Shown here one piece after another: positions 44,795-56,159 of a DNA stretch of 64,000 nucleotides. The number at the start of each line of letters is the position of its first letter. Position 1 is the first letter of the stretch. A program made the position numbers and the translations under genes. The notes beneath the pieces are model-generated. The model was not told where the DNA came from, ran no database searches, and saw only the letters and a program-made list of their open reading frames with translations. The DNA is from Cristatella mucedo (lineage: Eukaryota; Bryozoa; Phylactolaemata; Cristatellidae): positions 5,373,501-5,437,500 of the forward strand of contig WPIO01000015.1 of the NCBI GenBank assembly GCA_009760855.2. The letters are read 5' to 3'.

Positions 44795-44925
44795 GCATGA
44801 TGGCACACCTGGTAAGCCGATTACTCTTCACAATCTCAGTCCAAAATATTAGCGTCAACTCCTTCAATAAGTAATGTTTTATTGCCGCTGCAATTGGTCT
44901 GCCACTACAAAATGAAAAGTCTATA
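44795..44925 (+). mobile_element. SINE family B, old copy
   Basis: TGGCACACCTGGTAAGCCG head and TTTTATTGCCGCTGCAATTGG 3' part; the B box is eroded. Same relative place in its unit as 39425 and 48455. Confidence 0.5.
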
Positions 44926-45828
44926 TATCTGCTGGTTTTTATCTTAAGAGTGAGTACGACGTGCCTGCAGCATGCAGGCTCGTTGTGACTTGTTTAATGT
45001 TTGGTGCTTTGTCGGTCGTTCGCTGAATTCTGCCTGGAAATCTCGGCTTGAAGTAGTACTTTCTAGTTACCGAATACTTGGTTACCGATACGTGAGTGCA
45101 AATTTAATTACCTGTGAATCACGTGCAGTCACTTTCTGGTTCTTCGTGGCTTGTTTCCAGCCTGTTTATTTAAAAGATTTGGGGCTATCCGACATTTATT
45201 AGCTCTCCTTCTGCTCGTTGTTACCCTGATAACTCTTTTGTCTACTTCTCATTACCTCGTCTGGTGCTCAGAGCTTGTTTGGTGCATTACAGCCAGCTGT
45301 TCACAGCTGCTCACGTACCAGGCAGAGTAAAAGAGATCCCCAATGCACCGGCTTGATGTAGGATTAGATATGACACCTGGCCCGTTGTTTGGACGAATGT
45401 GCGCAGAGCACCTCGCGGAGCACCCGGTGAAACGTCAGCTGTGCCTTATTGACACTGAAGCAATGGCAGCATAAGTCGGTGGCATACTGGCAGAGATGAC
45501 CGACAGAAAGTTTAAGCTTCGTTAACCTTTCTATACAGCTAAACGCCTGAATACGCTTGCTACGCTAGCATTTGCGCCGAGCTTGTAGAATGCCTTTACA
45601 TTTTAGGGAACGAGCAAAGCCCAGAGATTTTCCCTCGGAAGCATCGCGTTTTTCTCATGCTCAGTAATTGCCCTGTCTTGATGACGACAAGAGATGGCTT
45701 ATGCTGCCTATTTTGAGCGTATAAGTAGCGGTGAGCTGCCTGCAGTGTTTTCGAGATGACACTGCGTCCACGTAGATCATAGCAGCACCCTTACCAGTCA
45801 CACTGTAAAGTAGCGGACTAGCGGACGC

Positions 45829-48800
45829 CTCTTCCGGCGACCTTGCTCTGTGCTGACTGGATGTTGGAGTGGGGCGCTGCCTGCTTAGCGTTTAAGCACG
45901 TGTGCTCACGTCTCGGTACCTGAGCATGTGCAGACACAGCTTGCAGTTGGGTGACGCTAAGGAGTGGTTTGATAGTGGCCAACCCTGTTCGTCACTAATG
46001 ATACAATTATCGCGAAAATGGGAGCCATCCAACTGCCTCTGGGGAATCACGTAGTGATCGAGCAGCCTCTGGTGTCTCTTCAGCTAGCCCTAGAAATGTA
46101 CGTGTCTAAAAACGGCTTCCTAACTCGCCGATACAGGCTGCTAATCAAGACATGGTGCGAAAGTGTCAACGATAAGCCACTTCAAAGCCTTTGAGAGATA
46201 GTGAATGTAAGACGTAATTGTAATCAAGCCTGAGAGCAAATAATGATGGCTAGGGTGGAGCTGCAGGAGCTCGTGCGTGAAGCAAGGGCGGTTGTACGAC
46301 GTGGATGATTCATGCCTCGCACAGACGAGTTGTGGGCGTAACGACAACGACTTTATTCTATCCCGTCAGAGCCAGAGGGTGAGCGTAAATTCAGGTGTCG
46401 TAGCCGTCATGTAAGCAGCTCGGGATCGCCAGTAGAGAAGAGGGAGAAAACAAGAGAGCGAGAGAGGGATGGGATAGGGTGCATACATTCCATAGGATAG
46501 GCAGACAGTGGACCACTTCGGGCTAATTGGGTCACACGGCTTAGAGCCGAACTGTCTCTATCAAGTCGAGCTTAGTCGATACCATCCGACTGCCTCACCT
46601 AGAGAGCCAGAACGCAGCGAGCCCGTCGGCTAGTTCTAGTAGTATTAGGACGGCTGGGATGGATCAAATTTCCGGGGTGGAAATGCCTATAAAGCTATGG
46701 GAGGGTCGTATGTGAGGAAGTAAAGGACTCCATGTAGGCAGTGTGAGCAGGTGGCAACGGCTTTATAGCCATCAAAACTGTGGATTGCTTTGGCCAAGCT
46801 ATATAAAACCGGACTAGCTCAGGAGCACTGCAATTGCTAATTGCTTGCAGTATTTCGCACCATGTCCTTGAGCGGATATACTCTATAAGGAAGCCTAGGA
46901 AAGTAAGCGAAAGCATCCTAATACCACTGAGACATGACATCAATCGCTTTTTACCATAATGAATATTCATTCTCACTTTTTGCACTGTCGTGACAGATTG
47001 TTCCAGTTCTATTGTAGAACTATCTTCCAGCGCCATGAGAGCTATATCGACTATGTTTGGTGCAAGTCCAACTGAAGCTTTCAATCTGAGGTTGAAAGAC
47101 GTTAGCTCATATCCTTGCCCATCGCACGCGTACGTACACTACATCGCAATGTTTATGGAGTAATTGCTTTTTGCATGGCTAATACTCTTGAATCTTGAAG
47201 TTAATGAGCTTCATATATAGTTTTTCTGCGGATTTTTTTGATTTGTATTTTGCCTGTCAGTTCTGATACTTGTCAATGGAGGCAAAGAAACCTGGCTCAG
47301 CATTGGGATAAGCAGCTAATTGTCTTGTTTCGACTTTTTTTTAACGCGTATTAGTGCTAACTTCTTCCCCTCAGATCTGATTCTTAACATTATTCCTGAG
47401 GCGAGGCCGAGCAGAACGCCAGTTCGGAACGTCTTAGTGAAATGGTGGCTCACGGTTCCGTATTCTCCTGATTCCGCTAGTAGTTCACTGATAGAAAGTG
47501 GAAGCATAATCAGCTTCTCAGATCAACCTCAAAATCAACATATCTTTGCTTCTTCGGTGGACAGGTAAGAAGTCTCTCGTCACGCCAATGTTACCCGTTC
47601 GTAAAAATACCTTAATAAGTGCAGCGGTTGTTGGATGAATGAAAGCTAATAAAAAAGTGACGCTACACAAGAAAAACTACCGGCTGGCATTTCTGTGCGC
47701 TCTCATATGTCAATTAATTACGATCGAAGGTGTGATCACTAGACTCAGCTGATAGACAGCGAGATTAAAAAAAAAGCTTCGTGGATATCAGGAGTGCTAT
47801 TACGTAGGGCAAAATATCAGCGGTTTAATTTAAGCCAATTAAGAGTAATGTAAGCCGAATTAATCATGTTGAAATATATCTGATGCTTAATATTCAGGTT
47901 CGGAGGCTCAGAAATTAGTCTAATGAGGCAGCGTAACCGTATACGAAAGTCTTGAACTTTCTATCGGCTATTTCCAACACCAGCCATGATCGTACATCAT
48001 TTAAGTCTCTACTACATCATTCACCTGTAAGAATGTGCATCCCGAAACCCCTCTTAACCGATCTTACCTTTTATTCAGCTGTGCTATGCGTTTGTATTTG
48101 TGCATGGTTCAGAGTATGTGCTAGTGCACAAAGCAGTCACGGCTTACCAATTAATTGCCATGGGTGTCATCATGTTCCTTAGCATGCTAAGCAGAATACC
48201 AGTTTTTCAGGCTGGATATCTTGCAAGTCACTAGCGACATGATTATAGATTATCTTGCAGGGAGTAGTGATGCACCCAGATAAAGATTAGGTTTTCTCCG
48301 TTGCTATGCAGCAATATATCTTTCTCATAGTTACCCTATTAACTTCATTATATTAAGGAATATATATCTATTGATATTCACTTTATTAGATTTGTATAAG
48401 ATCAAGGCATATAAGTTAGTCACGTTGTTTTGTAAGATCGAGCCTGGCTTACGAACAGTGGTGGTGGCAAACTCGGTAAGGTGGCTCAACTTTTCGATCT
48501 TGGCATCGATGTCGTGGGTTCGAATCCTGTGGTGGGCAAACGTTTATTGCCACTGAAAGTGGTGGTGATGGCCTTAAAGGATCTTCTACCTCCATTCCAA
48601 AATGGTGCTGAATAAGCTAGTATTGTTGCTGTCATGGAACTAAGTGTGCTAAGCCTGCTGCTGCCTGTTTGTGGCCAGATGGATTCTTTGCATTTCGTTG
48701 CTTGTCCGTTGTCTGCACAGAAAAAATTTAGCTCGACTGGGCACTATTTCTTTGCAGGTTCTTCTGGTGATCCACACTTGAGGCCACCACATTAACGATC

Positions 48801-49079
48801 CTTCATGGGGTTCAGCTTTAAATTACTTCATGGCTTGCTTGCAAACTGTTTATTAGACAGAGTTTTAGCTATCCTGCCTATCTTAAACGGTCTTTTACAC
48901 ACAGCCTGTCCTCTGTATTGTGTATGTTTCTCGTAGCATTATACGCTGTTCATAGCTTGTCTGGTTCAGGTAGCTCGTCTGCTTTTGGAGCTTTGTCCAC
49001 ATTGTGGAGCTTTGTCCAAGTTGTGTAGCTTTGCACGTTGCTTTGAGATTTTCAGCTGCACGTTGCAGTTCTAACTTAA
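45829..49079. repeat. Long array unit L4, cut by a LINE on the right
   Basis: It starts at the core TTCCGGCGACCTTGCTCTG. GTGTCGTAGCCGTCATGTAAG (46397), GCGGATATACTCTATAAGG (46874) and CTGATTCTTAACATTATTCC (47378) follow in unit order, and 48660-48900 matches 44950-45200 of L3. Confidence 0.72.
48455..48575 (+). mobile_element. SINE family B, best preserved copy
   Basis: CAGTGGTGGTGGCAAACTCG, GGTAAGGTGGCTCAAC (A-box region), GTGGGTTCGAATCCTG (B box close to tRNA consensus), TTTATTGCCACTG and a closing GTGGTGGTGATGGC. Its first bases and the internal TTGCCACTG are inverted copies. Confidence 0.78.
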
Positions 49080-49555
49080 CCTAGGGGTAAGTCCCTGACC
49101 TGACCACATTTAAAAGGATTTAATCCAGCAGTCTACAAATACCCCGTACAAATTTCAAATAATTTGGAGACCGTGCATTTAGTTCGTATGCTTCCAAAGC
49201 CTGGAACTCCCTCCCGACCTGCGTCAGATTATCCCCTGTCCTGACCACATTTAAAAAGAATTTAAAAACACACCTATTTAGGACAGAATTTAATGGGTCC
49301 CAGTGATTCGTCCTACATGTGCTTATGCGAGCTGACACTGTGCATGCTGCCACTAACCACATTTGGATGCTGACCCTGTGCATGTCACCCCTAACCGTAT
49401 AATTCATTTTGTTTGTTTTTCAAGCATGATTTGACTTACCATTCAATTGCATTTTACTTTGCAGGAAATTTAAAGCGCCTAGAAAGAGATTGAGTTCTCT
49501 GAGGGCGCTTTATCAAGTGCATTATTATTATTATTACTATTATTAACAAGTCGCT
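49080..49555 (+). mobile_element. LINE family A 3' end with intact terminal hairpin
   Basis: CTGGAACTCCCTCCCGACCTG and the TTTAAAAAGAATTTAAAAAC region are the end of the RT ORF. The spacer CTGACACTGTGCATGC follows. AAAGCGCC at 49472-49479 pairs perfectly with GGCGCTTT at 49504-49511, and AGAGA (49485) pairs with TCTCT (49496). The end is ATTATTATTATTATTAC. It is the cleanest tail in the window. Confidence 0.9.
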
Positions 49556-49864
49556 CCCTTTTTGTGATCCGTAGTTTAGTTTTTAGCCAGAAAACATGCA
49601 ATCTTTCGTTTCCTACAGTGAGTCAAATTAACAGCAACTAAGAATTATCTTCCGCTAAATATATGAGGCTGCCTGATCAGCTAAGCTCTTTTCTTTTAAC
49701 TTAGCTTTTCCTAGTGCCATAAGAAATGTATGGTGGCCGGCATTTAAGCTCTGCTGCTGTTTGGTGTATGAAGGCATTCCCGATAAATGCCTCTCTGCAG
49801 CTACTCACTGCTTCTTACCTCCTCGGCTGGCTATAGTCTGTCTCATGATTGGCTTTTTGTAAAA
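49556..49864. other. Short unassigned stretch between two LINE tails
   Basis: No gene or repeat block recognised. Confidence 0.45.
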
Positions 49865-50335
49865 AGGATAATATTAATGCATATGATAAAGAGCCGGATG
49901 AGAACTACATCTCTTTCTAGTCTCTTTAGAAGTTCTGCAAAGGAAGCACGATCAGTGGTGGTGGCAAACTCGGTAAGGTGGTTCAACGTTTCGATCTTGG
50001 CGTCGAGGTCATGGTTTCGAATCCTGTGGTGGGCAAGAGTTTATTGCCACTGCAAGTGGTGGTGATGGCGACTAGCGATGGTGAGTACTTGGTGGTAGCG
50101 AGCTCAATACAAGACAAGAAAAAATGCTTAGAAATGTAATGCACAGGGTCAGCATGCAGGTGTGGTAAGTAGAAGCATGCAACCGTGCCAGCACGCATAA
50201 GCACGTTAAGTGCGAATCGCAAGGGCCCATTAAATTCGCTCACAAATACATACTTTTCAAGTTTCTTTTTAAATATGGATAAGTCAGGAGATGTCATGAT
50301 GCAGGTCAGGAGTGAGTTTTTGCGCTGTGTTCTGC
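49865..50335 (-). mobile_element. LINE family A 3' end split by a SINE
   Basis: The eroded tail hairpin is at 49865-49940. The rest of the 3' region resumes at about 50075 with TGCACAGGGTCAGCATGCAG and TTTTTAAATATGGATAAGTC. A SINE-B copy lies between them. Confidence 0.72.
49945..50072 (+). mobile_element. SINE family B nested in a LINE tail
   Basis: CAGTGGTGGTGGCAAACTCG, GGTAAGGTGGTTCAAC, GGTTTCGAATCCTGTGG and TTTATTGCCACTGCAAGTGG; very close to the copy at 48455. Confidence 0.8.
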
Positions 50336-52049
50336 CAAGCACTTGGTATAATGTTTGGTGCATGTGCTTTCTAGCTTGGCTTTCAAATGATAATTTGTAG
50401 CTTAGTGAAATTAAACTCTTGTGGTTCAAAGTCACTTGAAACCTTTCTGCGTGTAATTTGAAAGTCATCAGCTGAATTCTGCCACGGAACGCGTCAAATA
50501 ATAGGCATATCATAGCTTAGTTTTTGCCGTGAAGTTCATGGCTTCTTTAAAACCAAGTTTAGATTTTTCCTGGCTCCATATTGTCATTTCTTAACCAAGC
50601 AACTTTAGTGTTTTTCTACTTGTATGCACCCTCTTACTACGCAGTAAGAATACTGATCGGTCGGTATTTTCTAACCTGCCTGCTGACCATCTTTACATGC
50701 GCTACAAGGCTCTACAAGGCTAAAAATTAATTCAGACAAGCATCTGTACACTTCCAGAATTGACGGCATCGGACGAGAAGCTACAACTCCAGGCGTTTCC
50801 CGACTAGCATTTCTCTGTGTCTGCCTATTGTGCCGGTCGTGCTTGCAGACAATTAAGTTACACGTCCTATAACCACTCAATAAATGCGCTGCATTTAAAG
50901 CAAGAGAAAAGTTCTCAAAAAAGAAGTTTAGTTCTACTAATGGGCTTTACATTTTCAGTGAAACTAGGGAGGATATGCCGCTTCCTGCCTGGCACTTTGT
51001 CGCTTGTCTGCTTCCTAGCACATCACAGCATGGCCGCCGATCTATATGACGTCAGCTTCCTGCTGCTGCACGGTTTGTGTTGCAGTGGATGGTTTTACCG
51101 AACGTTTAGGCTACAACAGCTTGGGCTATGAACATTTGCCACTAGTTTTTCGCACTGAATTCGAAGCTCAAAGTTAAATTTATTGTGCCTTGTCGTTTGC
51201 CCGTTCACCTAAGGCCACAGGTAAAGGAATTATATCTCGTAAAAGCACTGCACCTACGACAAAGCGCGATGGGGTGATTTGAGAAACATTATAATTAAGT
51301 GGATAAAGGCAACGAAACAAACGTAAACAAGTCACTTTATCTCACAACCATTACGAGCGACAAGTTTAGCATGATTGTAGTTACTGATCTTAGTCCATTC
51401 TCTTAAGTATAAGTGAAATTGATGGGTGCAACATAGCTATGACTGCCCGCGAATTTAAATTAAGGTATTTTAAACTGATTAGTAGCACAATTAAACGACG
51501 CAGCTAGCAAAAAGGTTGGTAGGATTGGAAGCCCAAATAATCCTTTTAAGACGAGTAGGCCCGAGAAAGAGCGTATAGAAACAGAAATTTGAGTTACGGA
51601 ACCTTGAAGTCGAGTAAGTTGACAGCCGATAATTCGGTGCAGATTGGTTGGAAGGGAATGTTTTGACGGTAACGTTAGGTAACCATTGTTCACGCAGCAA
51701 CTGTAAGCCAAAACGAACGGACCTGTGATGTACATAAATATAAACAGGATGTCATACAACGTTAACGGTTGTTAGTAGTGCAATCTTAGCTACATTCGTG
51801 AATTACGAATTCTCTTAGCTGTCTGAAAGCATTTATTTTGTAATGTAATGTATCCCTGTCTGTAAATCCGCAAAGCCACAATGACTATGTGGGTGTTAGG
51901 CATTCGAGTATTCTATATACCACCCCGAGCCTAAATAAATGTTGCTACGAATTCGGTAGCCAACAGACTAAATCCAACTCTACGAAGATCACGTGAGAAG
52001 CAAGGCAGAGGCAGAAGAGCTGTTGAGGTAGTGAGCATGGGAGTAGCCG
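50336..52049. other. Unassigned DNA
   Basis: No recognisable gene. Open frames at 50817-51131 and 51460-51759 show no family motif. No array block recognised. Confidence 0.5.
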
Positions 52050-53520
52050 CTCAGAACCAATGGAAAAAGATGAGCCAAAGTCAGTAGATGGAGATTTTTT
52101 GTAGTTTCATAAGGATTGTGGAAGCCAGTTTCACGGCCTAGGAACTGCAGAGCTAAAGCTTCCGGCGCCAACGGTCTTTAAGCGGACGAACGGAACAGCT
52201 AGTCTATGGCAAATACATGACCAGAGGGCACGGCTAAAACTCGTGCACCAGTTCTGCTAGGTATGGAGGAGTCAAGCCGCGGCAGGCCTTTTGGGACAGT
52301 TGAAGAACTTTGCTCTGCATCAATTAATCGACTGGCAGCCATTCTAGCTCTTTAGTCAGAGGAGACACGTGGTCAAACCTCAGGGACTTGAAAAATAGCT
52401 TTGAATAAATATTCATAGCCAGCTGCAGTGGCCTAGTTGCTCTCCTTGATAGCGCTTAGCGAAAAGAGATACAAAGTAATCAAGCCGACCCAGAACTAAG
52501 ATATTAGTTTAATGTTTTCGATGCCACTGTGAAAGACAGACCCCAATCTAATATAGGGATCGGACGAGATGGCTAGCTGTAGAAGCTGTCTTCTAAATGA
52601 AGCTTTTAAAATCTAGGCAGCTGTCAAAAACGACACCTAGATTTTGAGAACGAGGTGATGGTTGAACAGCAACATCATCTATGACAAGAGGAAAGCCTTT
52701 TAATCCAGCCTCATGCTTAGGGCGTCTTATGAACAGCAGCTTGGTTTTACCGTCATTTAATTTCAGTAATATTTTCTACATCCAGGATCAAATTTCGGCA
52801 AAGCAAACATTCAGCTTATTAGTCGCTGCAGCAGACTCCGGTGGTTTGAGTGACAAATACAGCTGATTATCGTTAGCGTAAAAGTGATATCCTATTATAT
52901 GGGCCTTAATCACTTTTCCCAGAGGCCAAAAATAAATGGAAAACTGCAAAGGACCGAGGACGGATCCTTAAGGGACTTTAGAGGTGACCTGTATCGTATG
53001 TGAGAGCCGATTCCCCTACGACACGGACTGAGCAAGATCAGACAAGTAAGATTTCAGCAACGTCAATGCCTCGCTTGCCAGACAAATCTTTGTTCTCAAT
53101 CGTTCAAGAAGAATATCGTGATCAATGGTGTCGAAGGCAGGTAAAAAATCTAGCAAAGCTAGGGCAATGACACTCTCATCACCGTTGCAACATAGAATTT
53201 CATTGTTAACACAGAGAAGAGCAGTTTCTGTGGAGTGCTCTCTCTTGAACCCCGATCAAAATGTATCCGAAATTTAATTCTTTTCAATATGTGCAACCAG
53301 CTACTTAGCAACAGTTTTTTCAAAAATCGTTGACAAGACAGGAGAGAGAAAATTTGGGCGAAAGTTTGAAAGGACCTCTATGTCTAATCCACGATATTAA
53401 AATATGGTTCTAACTACTGCCCATTTGAAGGACTTGGGTAAAACCTCTTTTTTCAAAGAAGCATTAGAAATCTCGGTTTTGGCCGGCTAAGTTGGTCTGC
53501 CAGTCGAGACCACAGAGATG
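52050..53520 (-). mobile_element. LINE family B, second long copy, more decayed
   Basis: It aligns by eye with 23770-25245 along its length: GCCAACGGTCTTTAAGCGG, GACACCTAGATTTTGAG, AAGTGATATCCTATTATATG, TTTGTTCTCAATCGTTCAAG and ATCAATGGTGTCGAAGGCAG. No long open frame is left. It lacks the 5' half of the element. Confidence 0.85.
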
Positions 53521-53889
53521 ATGGTATAGGGTCTTCAGGACACGAGCTCTTTTTGCGGACATATACAGGAGCAACTGCAAGCATTCTCAAGTTGAGTGGT
53601 GATGCGATTACATATAAGCATATATAGATGCAATAGTAATCATCAATGCATGTAGTTCTGCAACACCTTACATGTTTTTCTGGAATCGGATAGCCAAACT
53701 TTTCGCTGACTCGTTTACCATGTCTCTTTTAGAACCTGTGCTGAATTAGTTAGCCCTCAGCTTTACATTAAATAATGCCAAATTTTACCAGTTCAAAACT
53801 GACAGATTTGGCCTTACTTAACTAGTGGCACCTCAGCTCTGAGTGCCACAACTTGGAAGCCAAAGCCTGTAACATACCGAGTTCCACAA
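53521..53889. other. Unassigned DNA
   Basis: Possibly more of LINE-B at its left edge; otherwise nothing recognised. Confidence 0.4.
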
Positions 53890-54035
53890 TACCCTGCTCT
53901 GATATTCATAATGTTTATTGAGCGTGCTACCACTTACAGTTTGATTACGCTTCCTGTGCAGCAAACGTAAAGTGCGTAGATAAAAATTGAAATCTTTGGA
54001 GTGCTATATCCAATGCATTATTTTTAATATTATTG
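53890..54035 (+). mobile_element. LINE family A tail
   Basis: ATGTTTATTGAGCGTGCTACC, GCAGCAAACGTAAAGTGCG, a mutated hairpin and ATTATTTTTAATATTATTGG. Confidence 0.7.
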
Positions 54036-54419
54036 GTCTCCGCAAACGTTCATGTACGGTGGCTGTTAGTTCTATGCCACTTGTGATGCCACTGTGTGTC
54101 GCTTTACATGTGACCTTAACCATGCCAATAGCTGGGTAGACCAAGGAAATATTGCTCGTTACACAAATATTTGTTTATGATCTTCGGTCGTGGGCTAGTT
54201 CAAAACCTTACAGGCTGGTTATTAACGTTCGGTGTAATTTTTCAACGTTTTAAACATTATTTATAACTGAACTTCACGGGAAATTGTACAAATCCTCTTA
54301 AACAGAAAAGTGCTCGATTAATTTCACTATTTACCTCGACGCTATAACTTATCGAGTTATTATTACCAGTGGGGTTAGTTGGTTATTCTGGAAGCATCAC
54401 TAAAAAACGTACACAGTTG

Positions 54420-54959
54420 AGAGCTTTAGTTGTTATATTATGTAGCGATGCTGCATGATACTTCCAACAGATGAGCCTATTGAACGAAATCTGGTAGCCT
54501 TGCCTATTATTTAAGACCTATCATCAAACGGTGCACCCGACTATATGGAGGCCAAAAAGACCGTGCGTAAGTCTTAGGGATTGGCTTAAGCTTTGCCCAC
54601 AGCAGTAAGCCAGGTCTCCGTCTCACGCTCATTTTTTTTAGTGTTAATAAAGACTTCCGTGCTTTGCGGTCTTTCTAAATCAGGAATTACAGTATTGATT
54701 ATAGTTGATGACATTATTCAATCTTCGGTTAAACCAGATATACAGACGAAGGAAAAGTCAAGTACACGTGCACGCTATGCAAAGTGAAATTCCGATGACC
54801 TGCCGGATTTAGTGTCAGTGTTAAGACACCGATTTTGCTACAGAACAAAAGCCTAATTATGATACAGAACTGGATCTTTAATGTCATCAGTCACACACGC
54901 TTGCAGTTTACCTCAAAGTGTGTTAAGTTTTAATCTACGTCAGATGCTGCAATCCGGTC
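54420..54959. repeat. Array block shared with 30640-31035
   Basis: GGGATTGGCTTAAGCTTTGC at about 54577 and CAGATGCTGCAATCCGG at about 54941 match the other copy. A LINE interrupts it at 54960. Confidence 0.65.
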
Positions 54960-55695
54960 TCACAGATAATAATAAAAATATTAATAATGCATTTATTATG
55001 GCTCCCCTAGAAAACTCAATCTCTTCAAGGCAATTTATATTGGCTGGGAAGGAAGCGCGATCGATTGTTTAGTGGCATAGTGCTCAATAAACAACAAGAA
55101 TGACTTGATTAGGACTAACATGCACGGTTTCGACATGCAAGTTTAGTTAGTGGCAGCATTCACAGTGTCAGCACGCATCAACACAAAAACAAACACTCAC
55201 AGGTACCCACTAAATGCTGTCATACGAAGGAGCATTTTTACTTTGTTTCTAGCTGTGGAAAAGTCAGGATATATCGCGACGCTAGTGAGGAGTGAGTTTC
55301 AGGCTTAGGTAATGTATAAACTCAAAGCAAGGTCCCTAAAAGAGTTGAGGTTTTTCCGAGGCATAACAAAACAATTAGATTCCAAAAAGTGGTTGTACGA
55401 TGCTTAGCCTAGTAGCGAGAAGATTTGATAGGCAGGCTGGAGCCAAAAAAATGAAAGGACCTAAACGTGAGTGACAAAACAATGAAATTGATGCGTTACT
55501 TGACTGGCAGCCAGTACAGGTCGAATAAAAGCTGGGAGATGTGGCAGATGCAAGGGCTCAAGAGGGACAACCTAAGCTACAGAGTTTTTGACCGCTTGTA
55601 TTTGCCTGAATGCACAGGCCGGGAAACCAGCAATCAGTGAGTTACAAAAGCCAAGACAGAATGGTCAGCTAGGACGGTTTGCAGTTGAATTCAAA
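54960..55695 (-). mobile_element. LINE family A, 5'-truncated and decayed
   Basis: ATT tail and eroded hairpin at the left end (AATAATGCATTTATTATGGC, CTCAATCTCTTCAAGGC), spacer CAGTGTCAGCACGCATC, then RT-end sequence such as ACTTGACTGGCAGCCAGTAC. Frames are broken. Confidence 0.8.
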
Positions 55696-56159
55696 TTTTA
55701 ATAAAGCATACGCAATTAGGTCCCTCATAATAAGAGCCTAATCCTATAAACAACTTAGTACGTAATCTGAGTCACTCATTTCGGGGGTCTGAATCTTTCG
55801 TAAATTGGTATGCAGCTCGTTTACGTCGTATTTGATTTCCTGTTGAGTGCTATGGAAAGGCTTTTAATAATTTATCGAGCCGGGCAAACTAAATGTATTC
55901 AGTAAAAAAAATTCAGAAATATCCTTCATGGTTATGACATGTTTTAAGCCGCTAGAAACCAGGAAACGAAGAGCTAGGTAAGTTTGAAAAAATTAACACT
56001 TCTCGTTACAAACTCAGTCACACACCTCACACATAGCAAAGTCCCCTCAAAAACTTAAAAACAGAAATAGAAGAAAGCGGTGGACATTGTGACTAGTCCT
56101 TTGTTCAATGTGTATAGAGAGGAAGCCTTATTACGTTAATTTACCAGATTATTTATTTG
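55696..56159. other. AT-rich unassigned DNA
   Basis: Nothing recognised. Confidence 0.45.

Larger units (their letters stand above)
40631..45828. repeat. Long array unit L3 (5.20 kb core to core)
   Basis: It starts at the core CGATGTTGGTCTGTGCTGAC. The block ACAAGTCTTATAGAGGTAG (40982), CTAGTGTCGTAGACGTCGCG (41203), CAGCTATACTTTTTAGG (41683) and GAGCTCCATAATTTGTCAGG (42758) follow in the same order as in L2 and L4. A LINE-A on the minus strand (43790-44640) and SINE-B copies near 43180 and 44795 are inside it. Confidence 0.78.
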
